DNA of 38,533 bases from CAMAVH01 sp036500145 (GTDB lineage Bacteria; Pseudomonadota; Alphaproteobacteria; SMXQ01): assembly GCA_036500145.1 (NCBI GenBank), contig DASYCO010000011.1:1-38533 (forward strand). Direction: 5' to 3'. The notes beneath the pieces are model-generated. The model saw only the letters and a program-made list of their open reading frames with translations, was not told the origin of the DNA and did not search any database. Below, piece by piece: positions 1 to 8,800 of the stretch (the stretch's first letter is position 1; every line of letters begins with the position of its first letter). A program made the translations under genes and the position numbers.

Positions 1-1197
<1,197 letters not shown>

Positions 1198-1323
1198 GGG
1201 CAAGCCTCCTAAGGTCGGCGTTCTTGATGCGCGCGGAGAAGCTGCGCGCGGCGCGTTTGTCGTGGCGGTCGGCCGGGAAGGGGAAAGGTCGCGGCCCTGG
1301 AAGGGGAGGGCTTCGCGACGCTG

Positions 1324-1408
1324 TCCGTTTCCTACGCCGGTACGATCCGGATCAGGTTCGAGGGTTTCCGCAGCGCGGTCTCAGCCCCTATCTGGAGCAC
1401 CCCTAGGA
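1324..1408 (-). promoter_or_regulatory. TPP riboswitch (THI element) in the thiC leader
   Basis: The minus strand carries the hallmark TPP aptamer elements in order: GGGGTGCT, then GGGCTGAGA (the CUGAGA is at 1384-1379), then ACCC, then GAACCTGATCCGGAT, then GTACCGGCGTAGG. This spacing is that of the bacterial thi box. It lies about 125 bases upstream of the thiC start. A GCGCGC stem (1229-1234 with 1244-1249) lies between the aptamer and the GGAGG ribosome-binding site and may belong to the expression platform. Whether control acts on transcription or translation cannot be told by eye. Confidence 0.95.
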
Positions 1409-1536
1409 CTGGCGCGATGATGAGGCCGAGGGGAGCCAGGGTCAAGGAATTCCGCCCCTCGGGAACCCCTCTTGGGAGCCTCCTCGGCAGCCTGTGCGGC
1501 GAGGGATTAAACGAGACTGGAACCATAATACTGAAA

Positions 1537-1578
1537 CGGATCGGGCCGGGGCGGATCGCTCCGCCCCGGCCCGATCCG
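1537..1578 (-). terminator. Intrinsic terminator after the Bug/TctC gene
   Basis: A perfect 18-bp inverted repeat (1537-1554 with 1561-1578) has a 6-base loop and is followed on the minus strand by TTTCAGTATTATGG. It starts 15 bases after the stop codon of the solute-binding protein gene and precedes the thiC riboswitch, so it should insulate thiC from upstream transcription. The U-tract is short and imperfect, but the stem is exceptionally strong. Confidence 0.8.
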
Positions 1579-1593
1579 TGTGGCGTTCGGCCG

Positions 1594-2652
1594 TTACTGG
1601 CCGGCGCGCAGGTGGGTCTGCATCTTGGCGATGATCGCCGGCGACACCTTGGCGGTGTCCTCGATCAGCTTCTGCAGCTTCTCGCCGTCGAGCGGGATGA
1701 AGTCCGCCTTCATGTGGTCGATGTCGGCCAGCAGGTCGGGATCCTTCACCATGTCGCTGAAGGCCTTGCGCAGCGCCGCGACGCGCTCCTTGGGCACGCC
1801 GGGCGTGGTGAAGAAGGAGCGGCCGATCTCGCCGCCGCTGACGTAGAAGGCGAGGATCTTCTTGTCCTCGTCGGTCTTGCCGAGCTCGACGAAGGTGGGC
1901 ACGTCCGGAATCTCCGGCGAGCGCTCGATCGTGTACTGCACGAGGATGTTGATCTTCTTCTCGCGCAGCCAGTCGGCGCGCGACACCTTGACGGTGTTCC
2001 ACGACGTCAGCGCGCCGTCGACCTCGCCGCGCTCCATGGCGAGCAGGCCGTCGGTCGAGCCGGGATAGCCGCCGATGATCTTGAACTTGGTCCCGATCAG
2101 GCCGTTGAGCAGGCGCGGGTAGCCTTCCGAGGGCGAGCCCGGGCCGGTGCTGGCGACCGGCGTCTCGTTGGTCAGCGCGTCCTGCATGGTCTTGGTCTTC
2201 GACGTCATCCAGGTCAGCTGGACCTCGATGTTCGACGTGGCGCGGCCGACCCAGTTGAGCTCGGCCGACTTGTACTGCACGCCGGGGGTGCCGAGCGCCT
2301 CTTCCAAAGCGACCGTCTGCGACACGATGCCGAGCGCGGTGCCGTCCTTGGGCGCCACGGCGTAGACGAAGTTCGCCGCCTTGAAGCTCCCGGCGCCGGG
2401 CATGTTCTGCGCCACCACGGTGGGCTGGCCGGGGATGTACTTGCCGATGTAGCGCGCGACCATGCGGCCGAAGATGTCGTAGGTGCCGCCCGGCGTGAAG
2501 CCGATGTACACGTTGACGGTCTTGCCCTTGTAGAACTGCTCGACGGACTGCGCGTCGGCGGCGGTGGGCAGGGCGGCGAAACCGGTCAGGGCGAGGGCGG
2601 CGGCGGTGGACAGCGCGCGGCCGGACAGAATCCGACCCGAAGGAATGTTCAC
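1594..2652 (-). CDS. Bug/TctC-family periplasmic solute-binding protein
   Basis: Extracytoplasmic receptor of the tripartite tricarboxylate transporter (TTT) type, thought to bind a small carboxylated or related solute. From the chosen GTG start it is 352 residues. An N-terminal signal peptide ends near PTAADA|QS (about residue 34). The mature protein shows family features: FYKGKTVNVYIGFTPGGTYD near the start, GQPTVVAQNMPGAGS, APKDGTALG, and C-terminal PGVPKERVAALRKAF. GTG at 2652 is preferred because GGGAGA lies six bases upstream; an ATG at 2676 has no convincing site. No TctA or TctB membrane gene is visible, so this is an orphan receptor, as is common for expanded Bug families. The ligand cannot be inferred. 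Confidence 0.85.
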   Translation of the reverse strand: MNIPSGRILSGRALSTAAALALTGFAALPTAADAQSVEQFYKGKTVNVYIGFTPGGTYDIFGRMVARYIGKYIPGQPTVVAQNMPGAGSFKAANFVYAVAPKDGTALGIVSQTVALEEALGTPGVQYKSAELNWVGRATSNIEVQLTWMTSKTKTMQDALTNETPVASTGPGSPSEGYPRLLNGLIGTKFKIIGGYPGSTDGLLAMERGEVDGALTSWNTVKVSRADWLREKKINILVQYTIERSPEIPDVPTFVELGKTDEDKKILAFYVSGGEIGRSFFTTPGVPKERVAALRKAFSDMVKDPDLLADIDHMKADFIPLDGEKLQKLIEDTAKVSPAIIAKMQTHLRAGQ

Positions 2653-2794
2653 GTTCAGTCTCCCAGTATGGGCCATTATCGGCCATTCTATTGGGGGAAA
2701 GCCTACAGGCCGGGCCGCCTCCTGCCAAGGTTCGCTCTATGGCATGGTGATGTGCCAGTTGCGCACGTTGACCAACGGACCTAGAACCATATCC

Positions 2795-3337
2795 ATGTTT
2801 TTCAACGCTCTATCGTCCGGTGCCGCTTCGCGGAAGGTTGTCCGCGCATGCCTGCTGGCGCTCGCCGCCGGCCTGGCGGCGCTGACGCCTCTGCGCGCCT
2901 ATGCCGACTGCACCGACGCGCCGGGACCGACCGTCGACTGGCAGCGCTGCTACCAGGACGGGCGCGACTTCGCCGGCGCGGACCTGTCCAAGGCGCAGCT
3001 GCGCGACGCCAGCTTCACGCGCGCCATCCTGGAGAAGACGAACTTCGCCGGCGCCGACGCGTTCGGCGCGAAGTTCTATTCGGCTCGCATGGCCGGCGTG
3101 TCGTTCGAGGGCGCCCGCGTCGCCGAGGCCGATTTCAGCGAAGCCGACCTGACCGGCGCCATCTTCCGCAAGACCGACATGCGCGGGGCCAAGCTGATCT
3201 CGGCCAACCTGCATGACGCGGACCTGAGCGGCGCCAACCTGCGCGGCGCCGACCTGTTTCGCGCCCAGCTCGGCGGCGCGCTCTGGACCGACGGCAAGAC
3301 GCGCTGTGCCGAGGGTTCGGTCGGCCAGTGCAACTGA
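2795..3337 (+). CDS. Exported pentapeptide-repeat protein
   Basis: A 180-residue protein. Residues 1-37 look like a Sec signal peptide: KVVRAC, then a Leu/Ala core, then a cleavage site near AYA|DC. Residues from about 52 to 165 are tandem pentapeptide repeats of the A(D/N)LXX/F type (for example FAGADLSKAQL, FSEADLTGAIF, LSGANLRGADL), which predict a right-handed quadrilateral beta-helix. Two cysteines lie just before the helix (DCTD and RCYQ) and two just after it (TRC and GQC), which could form capping disulfides in the periplasm. An open frame extends upstream to 2564, but ATG 2795 gives the sensible signal peptide; the ribosome-binding site is weak. The function is unknown. Pentapeptide proteins range from gyrase protectors to scaffolds, and export argues against gyrase protection. 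Confidence 0.75.
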   Translation: MFFNALSSGAASRKVVRACLLALAAGLAALTPLRAYADCTDAPGPTVDWQRCYQDGRDFAGADLSKAQLRDASFTRAILEKTNFAGADAFGAKFYSARMAGVSFEGARVAEADFSEADLTGAIFRKTDMRGAKLISANLHDADLSGANLRGADLFRAQLGGALWTDGKTRCAEGSVGQCN

Positions 3338-3350
3338 GCGGGCCGCACGG

Positions 3351-3394
3351 ACGGCCGGCGATGGCCGGCCGTTAACGAATCGACCCTCGTTAAC
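3351..3394. promoter_or_regulatory. Two adjacent inverted repeats upstream of the GGDEF gene
   Basis: The first is a 9-bp perfect stem (3351-3359 with 3364-3372, loop GATG), which could act as a weak terminator for the pentapeptide gene although no U-tract follows. The second is GTTAACGA-N8-TCGTTAAC (3371-3378 with 3387-3394), an A/T-rich operator-like palindrome that is out of character with the GC-rich surroundings. The two share bases 3371-3372. No regulator is identified. Confidence 0.4.
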
Positions 3395-3529
3395 TTCCTG
3401 ACATTCCATGCTTTCGGGGTCGGAATCGGTCGCCGCAGCCTGCCGGCTTAGGGAAGTTTTTACTCCTTGAGGGTAGGAATAGCCCTAGGAGCATGGACGG
3501 CCAAAAGGCCGGCATCACAGGGGCTGGCG

Positions 3530-4591
3530 GTGGAATTCCTCGACAACTTTCAGCGCGCGAAGCAGCTGGCCGAGCAGGCTCTCGCCTTTCTGGCCAAAAG
3601 CCAGCAGCCGCCGCATCCGCGTAACTTCGCCCTGCTCTACGGATATTTCTCGCGCAAGTCGCCGGCGCTGTCGCTCGAGCTCGACCAGATGCTCAAGACG
3701 GGCAGCGCGGTCAGCGAAGCCACCCTCGATTCCCTCTATCAGCGCCATTTCGCCGGCGACGTCGAAAGCCAGGCGGTCCACAACGCCAGCGGCGTGATCG
3801 AGGCGATGCTCGACAAGCTCCTGTCGCAGATGGGCGAGGCGCGCGACCACAGCCGCGCCTACGGCCAGGCCCTCGAAGACTTCTCCGGCCGCATCGAAGG
3901 CGAGAGGGACGACAAGCCGATCGACATGGAGGAGCTGCGCGGGGCGCTGACGACCATGCTGGCCGAGACGCGCAAGATGGAAGCCGACGCGCGCCGGCTG
4001 GAGACGCAGTTCGCCGCCGCCAACAGCGAGATGATCGAGCTGAAGCAGAACCTCGACCAGGTGCGCCTGGAGGCGATGACCGACGCCCTGACCGGCATCG
4101 GCAACCGCAAGAGCTTCGACCAGCGCCTGCTGGACCTCACGAAGGACCGCGACCGCTGGCCGGTCGCCATGGTGATGGTCGACATCGACCACTTCAAGCG
4201 CTTCAACGACACCTATGGCCACCAGACCGGCGACCAGGTGCTGCGCCTGGTGGCGCAGACGCTGGTCGACTGCGTGCGCGGCCAGGACTTCGCGTCGCGC
4301 TACGGCGGCGAGGAATTCGCCATCCTGCTGCCCAACACCGACCTCGAGGGCGCCTTCGCGGTGGCCGACAACATCCGCAACACGGTTGCGGCCAAGAAGA
4401 TCACCCGGCGCAGCAGCGGCGAGAGCCTCGGCCAGATCACGCTGTCGCTCGGCATCGCACGCTACCGGCCCGGCGAAGACTTCGCCGGCTTCGTCAGCCG
4501 CGCCGACCAGGGCCTCTACCTGGCCAAGGATCACGGACGCAACCGCGTCAGCTCCATCGAATCCCTGCGCGAGATCGCCACCAGCGCCTAG
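3530..4591 (+). CDS. GGDEF-domain diguanylate cyclase
   Basis: Predicted soluble cyclase making cyclic di-GMP from two GTP. From GTG 3530 it has 353 residues. The N-terminal half (about 1-165) is a helical region rich in Gln, Glu and Leu with predicted coiled coil (ETRKMEADARRLETQF...); no membrane segment is seen. The GGDEF domain starts near TDALTGIGNRKSFD; the active-site motif is GGEEF at 259-263. An RxxD inhibitory site (R250-D253) sits five residues before it, so product inhibition is likely. Substrate-site residues in DIDHFKRFNDTYGH are intact. GTG 3530 is chosen because AGGGG lies seven bases upstream; a TTG at 3467 is less likely. The stop codon overlaps the convergent gene's stop within CTAG. 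Confidence 0.9.
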   Translation: MEFLDNFQRAKQLAEQALAFLAKSQQPPHPRNFALLYGYFSRKSPALSLELDQMLKTGSAVSEATLDSLYQRHFAGDVESQAVHNASGVIEAMLDKLLSQMGEARDHSRAYGQALEDFSGRIEGERDDKPIDMEELRGALTTMLAETRKMEADARRLETQFAAANSEMIELKQNLDQVRLEAMTDALTGIGNRKSFDQRLLDLTKDRDRWPVAMVMVDIDHFKRFNDTYGHQTGDQVLRLVAQTLVDCVRGQDFASRYGGEEFAILLPNTDLEGAFAVADNIRNTVAAKKITRRSSGESLGQITLSLGIARYRPGEDFAGFVSRADQGLYLAKDHGRNRVSSIESLREIATSA

Positions 4592-5625
4592 TAGGTCGCC
4601 TGGCTCTTCATGTAGCGGTAGCGGTCGTCCGACTTGACGCGCAGCTGGCGCGAGCCGTCGGGCTGCATCACCCGCAGCGGCACCTCGACGCCGGGGCCGC
4701 CCAGACCCCACATGCGCGTGTAGAAGTCGGCGAGGCCTTTGATGGGCTGTCCGTCGAGGCTGTAGATCACGTCGCCGCGCCTGAGGCCGGCCTTCGCCGC
4801 CGGGCCGTTGGCGGTGACGTTGCCGACGATGAGCATGCCGTCCTTCTGCAACTCCTCGGCGTTGAGGCCGAGCCAGGGATGGCTGCTCTTGGGCCGTCCC
4901 GATTCCACCAGCTCGCGAACGACCGGGCGCAGCAGCTCGGCGGGCACGAACATGTTGCCGAGCATGTTCTGCCCGAGCACGGCGTCGTTGACGAGGAGAG
5001 AGCCGACGCCGACGAGCTTGCCGTCGCTCCCAAGCAGCGGCGCGCCGCCGAACTGGGGGACGGCCGGCGTCGCGTAGATGGCGCGCTCCAGCATGTATTC
5101 CCACGAGGCCGCGAAGGGCCGCAGCGAGGCCACGAGGGCGGGCTGCAGGTCGCCGACCTGGCCGCTGCTTGCGACGATCACCGGATGGCGCAGCTCCAGC
5201 CCGCGCGAGTCGCCGAGTTCGAGCGCCGGCAGGTCGGCCTTGCCCGACAGGCGCAGGAGGCCGAGGCCGCTGCCTTGGTCGTAGCCGACGACCTGCGCCG
5301 CGCGCTTATGCCCGGCGTAGTCCGTCACCTCGGCGAAGCCGGCGTCCATGATGAGGTAGCCGATGGTGACGATGTGCCCCTCGGCGATGCCGTCCATGCG
5401 GATCACCGCACCGATGCCGTCGCGCGTGGCGCCGAGCCGATGCGCCGAGGGCGCGTCGGCGGGCACGTCGACATGGATCTGCACGACCGACTGGGCGATG
5501 CGTTCGGGAGTGAGCTTCTCGGCGTCTTGCGCCGCGAGGGCCTGCGGGACGCCGGCGAGAACCGCGGCGGCGAAGAGCGCGCCGATCATCAGGCCGGCAG
5601 GTCGGAACGCGAATGCTGCACGCAT
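4588..5625 (-). CDS. Secreted HtrA/DegP-like protein with PDZ domain, apparently catalytically dead
   Basis: A 345-residue protein with a signal peptide (1-32, cleavage near ALAA|Q), a chymotrypsin-like S1C fold (about 38-245) and a C-terminal PDZ domain (about 255-330, with GLRRGDVIYSLDGQPIKG). By hand alignment to DegP, the three catalytic positions are replaced: the His of the NHVV motif by Tyr90 (IVTIGYLIM), the Asp by Gly120 (YDQGSGLGLL), and the Ser of GNSGG by Phe192 (PQFGGAPLL). I infer a periplasmic pseudoprotease that may bind peptides or regulate another protease. ATG 5625 is preceded by GGGAGA six bases upstream. The gene is convergent with the GGDEF gene and shares four bases with it; a 97-base gap separates it from the DUF2239 gene upstream on the same strand. 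Confidence 0.8.
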   Translation of the reverse strand: MRAAFAFRPAGLMIGALFAAAVLAGVPQALAAQDAEKLTPERIAQSVVQIHVDVPADAPSAHRLGATRDGIGAVIRMDGIAEGHIVTIGYLIMDAGFAEVTDYAGHKRAAQVVGYDQGSGLGLLRLSGKADLPALELGDSRGLELRHPVIVASSGQVGDLQPALVASLRPFAASWEYMLERAIYATPAVPQFGGAPLLGSDGKLVGVGSLLVNDAVLGQNMLGNMFVPAELLRPVVRELVESGRPKSSHPWLGLNAEELQKDGMLIVGNVTANGPAAKAGLRRGDVIYSLDGQPIKGLADFYTRMWGLGGPGVEVPLRVMQPDGSRQLRVKSDDRYRYMKSQATY

Positions 5626-5722
5626 CGGCTGTCTCCCGCGGACGTTGGGGAAAAAGTCTAGCGGCTCCATCCGGCCATTGCAAAAGCCCGAATGGCGAAG
5701 CTTTTGCGCTGTGCGGAAACTT

Positions 5723-6298
5723 TCAGGCGGCGCTTTCGGGCAGGGCCGGCGCGGCGAGGCGGCGCGCATGGTCGCGCAGGTCGACGGGCCATGCCTCGGT
5801 CAAGGCGAGGAAGCGCACGCGGTCGCCGGCATAGAGCGCGCGCGCCGCCTCCTCGTAGCCGGGCTGGTTGCCGAGCGTCGCCGACATGAAGCCGTCGACC
5901 GCCTGCTGCGCCTGGCGCACGGCGCCTTTGCCGCCTTCGCCGTTGCGCGCGGCGGTGACGAGCTTGCGCAAGGTGACCGACGCGCCGCCCGGCTGGGCTG
6001 CCAGCCATTCCCAATGGCGCGGCAGCAGCGTCACTTCGCGCGCGACGACGCCGAGCTTCGGCCGGCCGGCCAGGCGCTTCGCTTCCGGTGCGGAGGGTTC
6101 CAGCCGCGCGGCGATCTCCTTGTCGGTGCCGCGCAGGTCGAAGTCGACCTGGCGGCCGGTCTGGTCTTCGAATGCCAGGATCGTCGGCGCGTCGCCGCGC
6201 TGGGATGCGGCCTTCATCGCCAGGGCGACTTCGAGCTTCGAGCCGGTGGCGAGACGCCGTTCGCCGGCGAAGGCGGTGTAAGTCGCTGTCGTTTCCAT
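5723..6298 (-). CDS. DUF2239 family protein
   Basis: A 191-residue soluble protein recognised as DUF2239 from the opening TYTAFAGERRLATG, the ILAFEDQTGRQVDFDLRG block, GRPKLGVVAREVTLLPRHWEWL, GGASVTLRKLVTAAR, and the C-terminal GYEEAARALYAGD. The family has no established biochemical function that I know of. ATG 6298 has GGAGG six bases upstream; a TTG four codons earlier would start inside that site and is rejected. A near-consensus sigma-70 promoter and a paired ACCCGGGT operator lie directly upstream, so expression is probably tightly repressed or induced by a DNA-binding regulator encoded elsewhere. No regulator gene is adjacent. Confidence 0.85.
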   Translation of the reverse strand: METTATYTAFAGERRLATGSKLEVALAMKAASQRGDAPTILAFEDQTGRQVDFDLRGTDKEIAARLEPSAPEAKRLAGRPKLGVVAREVTLLPRHWEWLAAQPGGASVTLRKLVTAARNGEGGKGAVRQAQQAVDGFMSATLGNQPGYEEAARALYAGDRVRFLALTEAWPVDLRDHARRLAAPALPESAA

Positions 6299-6322
6299 CT
6301 GATCCTCCAAACTGCTTCGGAG

Positions 6323-6367
6323 GTTTTACCCGGGTGTTTTTATGGAGTCAATATCACCCGGGTAAAA
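6323..6367 (-). promoter_or_regulatory. Promoter with paired ACCCGGGT operator for the DUF2239 gene
   Basis: On the minus strand, TTGACT (6351-6346) and TAAAAC (6328-6323) are separated by exactly 17 bases, a good sigma-70 match; a start near 6316 gives an 18-base leader. Two copies of the palindrome ACCCGGGT (6328-6335 and 6356-6363) are arranged as a larger 13-bp inverted repeat (6324-6336 TTTTACCCGGGTG with 6355-6367), centres 28 bp apart. One copy sits just upstream of the -35 and one abuts the -10. A GAGTC (GANTC, the CcrM methylation site) overlaps the -35. This geometry is that of a repressor operator; the cognate protein is unknown. Confidence 0.8.
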
Positions 6368-6424
6368 TATAACGGGTTCCCTCCAAAGCGCTGGGGAACG
6401 AATGCGTGTGGAGCGCTCCCGGCG

Positions 6425-6452
6425 CTTGGCCGGGAAGACGCCATGCTATAAT
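6425..6452 (+). promoter_or_regulatory. uvrD promoter placing the transcript start at or near the ATG
   Basis: A perfect TATAAT (6447-6452) has a CTTGGC/TTGGCC-type -35 (6425-6431) at 15-16 bp spacing. The -10 ends only eight bases before the uvrD ATG at 6461, so transcription from it would begin at about 6459-6461, giving a leaderless or nearly leaderless mRNA. No clear Shine-Dalgarno sequence lies upstream. Confidence 0.55.
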
Positions 6453-6460
6453 CACTGGAA

Positions 6461-8800
6461 ATGTCATCCGATCCTTTCGATTTGGCCGCTCCGTCGCCCG
6501 GGGTTCCCGAGCGCGCCGAGCCTGCCGCCATTCCGCCCTATCTTGCGACCCTGAACGAGCAGCAGCGCGCCGCCGTCGAAGCGCTCGACGGGCCCGTGCT
6601 GGTGCTCGCCGGCGCCGGCACCGGCAAGACGCGCGTGCTGGTCACCCGGCTCGCCCACATCCTGTCGTCGGGCCGCGCCTTCCCGTCGCAGATCCTCGCC
6701 GTCACCTTCACCAACAAGGCGGCGCGCGAGATGCTGGAGCGCGTCGGCCATCTCATCGGCAACCGCGCCGAGGGCCTGTGGCTCGGCACCTTCCACGCCA
6801 TTGGCGCCCGCATCCTGCGCCGCCATGCCGAGCTGGTCGGGCTCAAGCCGAACTTCACCATCCTCGACGCCGACGACCAGGTGCGGCTGATCAAGCAGCT
6901 GCTCGAGGCGGCCGGCATCGACGACAAGAAATGGCCTGCGCGCGCGCTCAGCGGCGTCATCCAGCGCTGGAAGGACCGCGGCCTGACGCCCGACAAGATC
7001 GGCCATTCCGACGAGGGCACCGAAGCTGCCGGCGGCCGCCTGCGCGAGCTCTACGGCCAGTACCAGGAGCGCCTGAAGACGCTGAACGCCTGCGACTTCG
7101 GCGACCTGATGCTGCATTGCCTGACGCTGTTCACCAAGAACCCGGACATTCTGGCCGACTACCAGCGCCGCTTCCGCTACCTGCTGGTCGACGAGTACCA
7201 GGACACCAACGTGGTGCAGTATCTCTGGCTGCGCCTCCTCGCCCAGGGCTCGCGCAACATCTGCTGCGTCGGCGACGACGACCAGTCGATCTACGGCTGG
7301 CGCGGCGCCGAGGTCGGCAACATCCTGCGCTTCGAGAAAGACTTCCCGGGCGCGACCGTGATCCGCCTCGAGCGCAACTACCGCTCGACGGGCCACATCC
7401 TGGGCGCGGCCTCCGGCCTCATCGCGCACAACGAGGGGCGCCTCGGCAAGACGCTGTGGACCGACGACGCCGAGGGCGACAAGGTCGTGGTCGGCGGCAT
7501 CTGGGACGGCGAGCAGGAAGCGCGTGAGGTGGCCGAGGAGATCGAGGCCCTGCAGCGCGCCGGCACCGGCCTCGACAACGTCGCGGTGCTGGTGCGCACC
7601 GGCTCGCAGATGCGCGAGTTCGAAGAGCGCTTCTTCACGCTCGGCATGCCCTACCGCGTGATCGGCGGTCCGCGCTTCTACGAGCGCCAGGAAATCCGCG
7701 ACGCCATCGCCTACCTGCGCCTCGTGGCGCAGCCCGACGACGATCTTGCCTTCGAGCGCATCGTCAACACGCCGCGCCGCGGCCTGGGCGACGCGACCCT
7801 GCAGGTGCTGCACCGCGTCGCGCGCGCCGAGAACCGCTCGCTGATGGCGGCGGCCGACATCGTGATCGGCACCGACGAGCTGAAGCCGCGCGCGCGCAGC
7901 GCGCTGCGCGACCTGATGGAATCCTTCAGCCGCTGGCGCGGCGCGGCCGCGGGCCTGCCGCCGGCGGAGCTGACCGAGCTGGTGCTCGACGAGTCGGGCT
8001 ACGTCGCGATGTGGCAGAACGACAAGACGGCGGAAGCGCCGGGCCGCATCGAGAACCTGAAGGAGCTGGTCGCCGGTCTCGAGGAATTCGAGACCCTCGG
8101 CGCCTTCCTCGAGCATGTCAGCCTGGTGATGGACCGCGAGACGGTCGACAGCGGCGAGAAGGTCAGCCTGATGACGCTGCACGCCGCCAAGGGCCTGGAG
8201 TTCGACGTCGTCTTCCTGCCGGGCTGGGAGGAGGGCCTGTTCCCCCATCAGCGCGCGCTCGACGAATCGGGCACGGCGGGGCTGGAGGAGGAGCGCCGGC
8301 TCGCCTACGTCGGGCTCACGCGCGCGCGCAAGCGCGCCTACGTCTCCTTCGCCGCCAACCGCCGCCTGTTCAACCAGTGGCAGTCGAACATCCCGTCGCG
8401 CTTCGTCGACGAGCTGCCGGGCGACCATATCGAGACGAAGACGGGCGCCGGGCTCTACGGCGGTGCCGCGCCGCAGCGCCAGGGCGGCTGGTCCGACGTG
8501 GCCGACGACAGCTCGCGCTGGGCGAGTTCCGGCAAGGGCTCGAGCGACTGGGGCAGCGGCAACCGCTCGGGCCGCAGCTTCGACGCCCGCAAGGTCGGCC
8601 CCAACAGCTACAGCGCGACGCCCATGAGCGCAGGGGGCAGCGCGAAGACGAGCGCCGCCGGGCTCAAGACGGGCGACCGCGTGTTCCACCAGAAGTTCGG
8701 CTACGGGCGCATCGTCTCGATCGACGCCAACAAGCTGGAGATCTCGTTTGAGAAGGCGGGGACGAAGAAGGTCCTCGACAATTTCGTAGAGCCCGCGTGA
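6461..8800 (+). CDS. uvrD: DNA helicase II (UvrD/PcrA, superfamily 1A)
   Basis: ATP-dependent 3'-5' helicase acting in nucleotide excision and mismatch repair and in clearing stalled RNA polymerase. The 779-residue product has the full SF1A motif set: Q-motif LNEQQRAAV, Walker A AGAGTGKT (50-57), TFTNKAAREM (Ia), Walker B LLVDEYQDTN (about 241-250), GDDDQSIYGWRGA (III), RLERNYRST (IV), LMTLHAAKGLEFDVVF (V) and RRLAYVGLTRARK (VI). After a Gly/Ser-rich linker (about 660-725), the C-terminus (TGDRVFHQKFGYGRIVSID...) is the Tudor-like RNA-polymerase-binding domain of PcrA/UvrD. The length is typical. It overlaps prmA by four bases (GTGA), suggesting translational coupling. Confidence 0.97.
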   Translation: MSSDPFDLAAPSPGVPERAEPAAIPPYLATLNEQQRAAVEALDGPVLVLAGAGTGKTRVLVTRLAHILSSGRAFPSQILAVTFTNKAAREMLERVGHLIGNRAEGLWLGTFHAIGARILRRHAELVGLKPNFTILDADDQVRLIKQLLEAAGIDDKKWPARALSGVIQRWKDRGLTPDKIGHSDEGTEAAGGRLRELYGQYQERLKTLNACDFGDLMLHCLTLFTKNPDILADYQRRFRYLLVDEYQDTNVVQYLWLRLLAQGSRNICCVGDDDQSIYGWRGAEVGNILRFEKDFPGATVIRLERNYRSTGHILGAASGLIAHNEGRLGKTLWTDDAEGDKVVVGGIWDGEQEAREVAEEIEALQRAGTGLDNVAVLVRTGSQMREFEERFFTLGMPYRVIGGPRFYERQEIRDAIAYLRLVAQPDDDLAFERIVNTPRRGLGDATLQVLHRVARAENRSLMAAADIVIGTDELKPRARSALRDLMESFSRWRGAAAGLPPAELTELVLDESGYVAMWQNDKTAEAPGRIENLKELVAGLEEFETLGAFLEHVSLVMDRETVDSGEKVSLMTLHAAKGLEFDVVFLPGWEEGLFPHQRALDESGTAGLEEERRLAYVGLTRARKRAYVSFAANRRLFNQWQSNIPSRFVDELPGDHIETKTGAGLYGGAAPQRQGGWSDVADDSSRWASSGKGSSDWGSGNRSGRSFDARKVGPNSYSATPMSAGGSAKTSAAGLKTGDRVFHQKFGYGRIVSIDANKLEISFEKAGTKKVLDNFVEPA

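Noticed and set aside
6464..8689. 741-codon open frame opposite uvrD
   Set aside because: Shadow of the helicase gene; no motifs, no ribosome-binding site, and the real gene has the full SF1 motif set.
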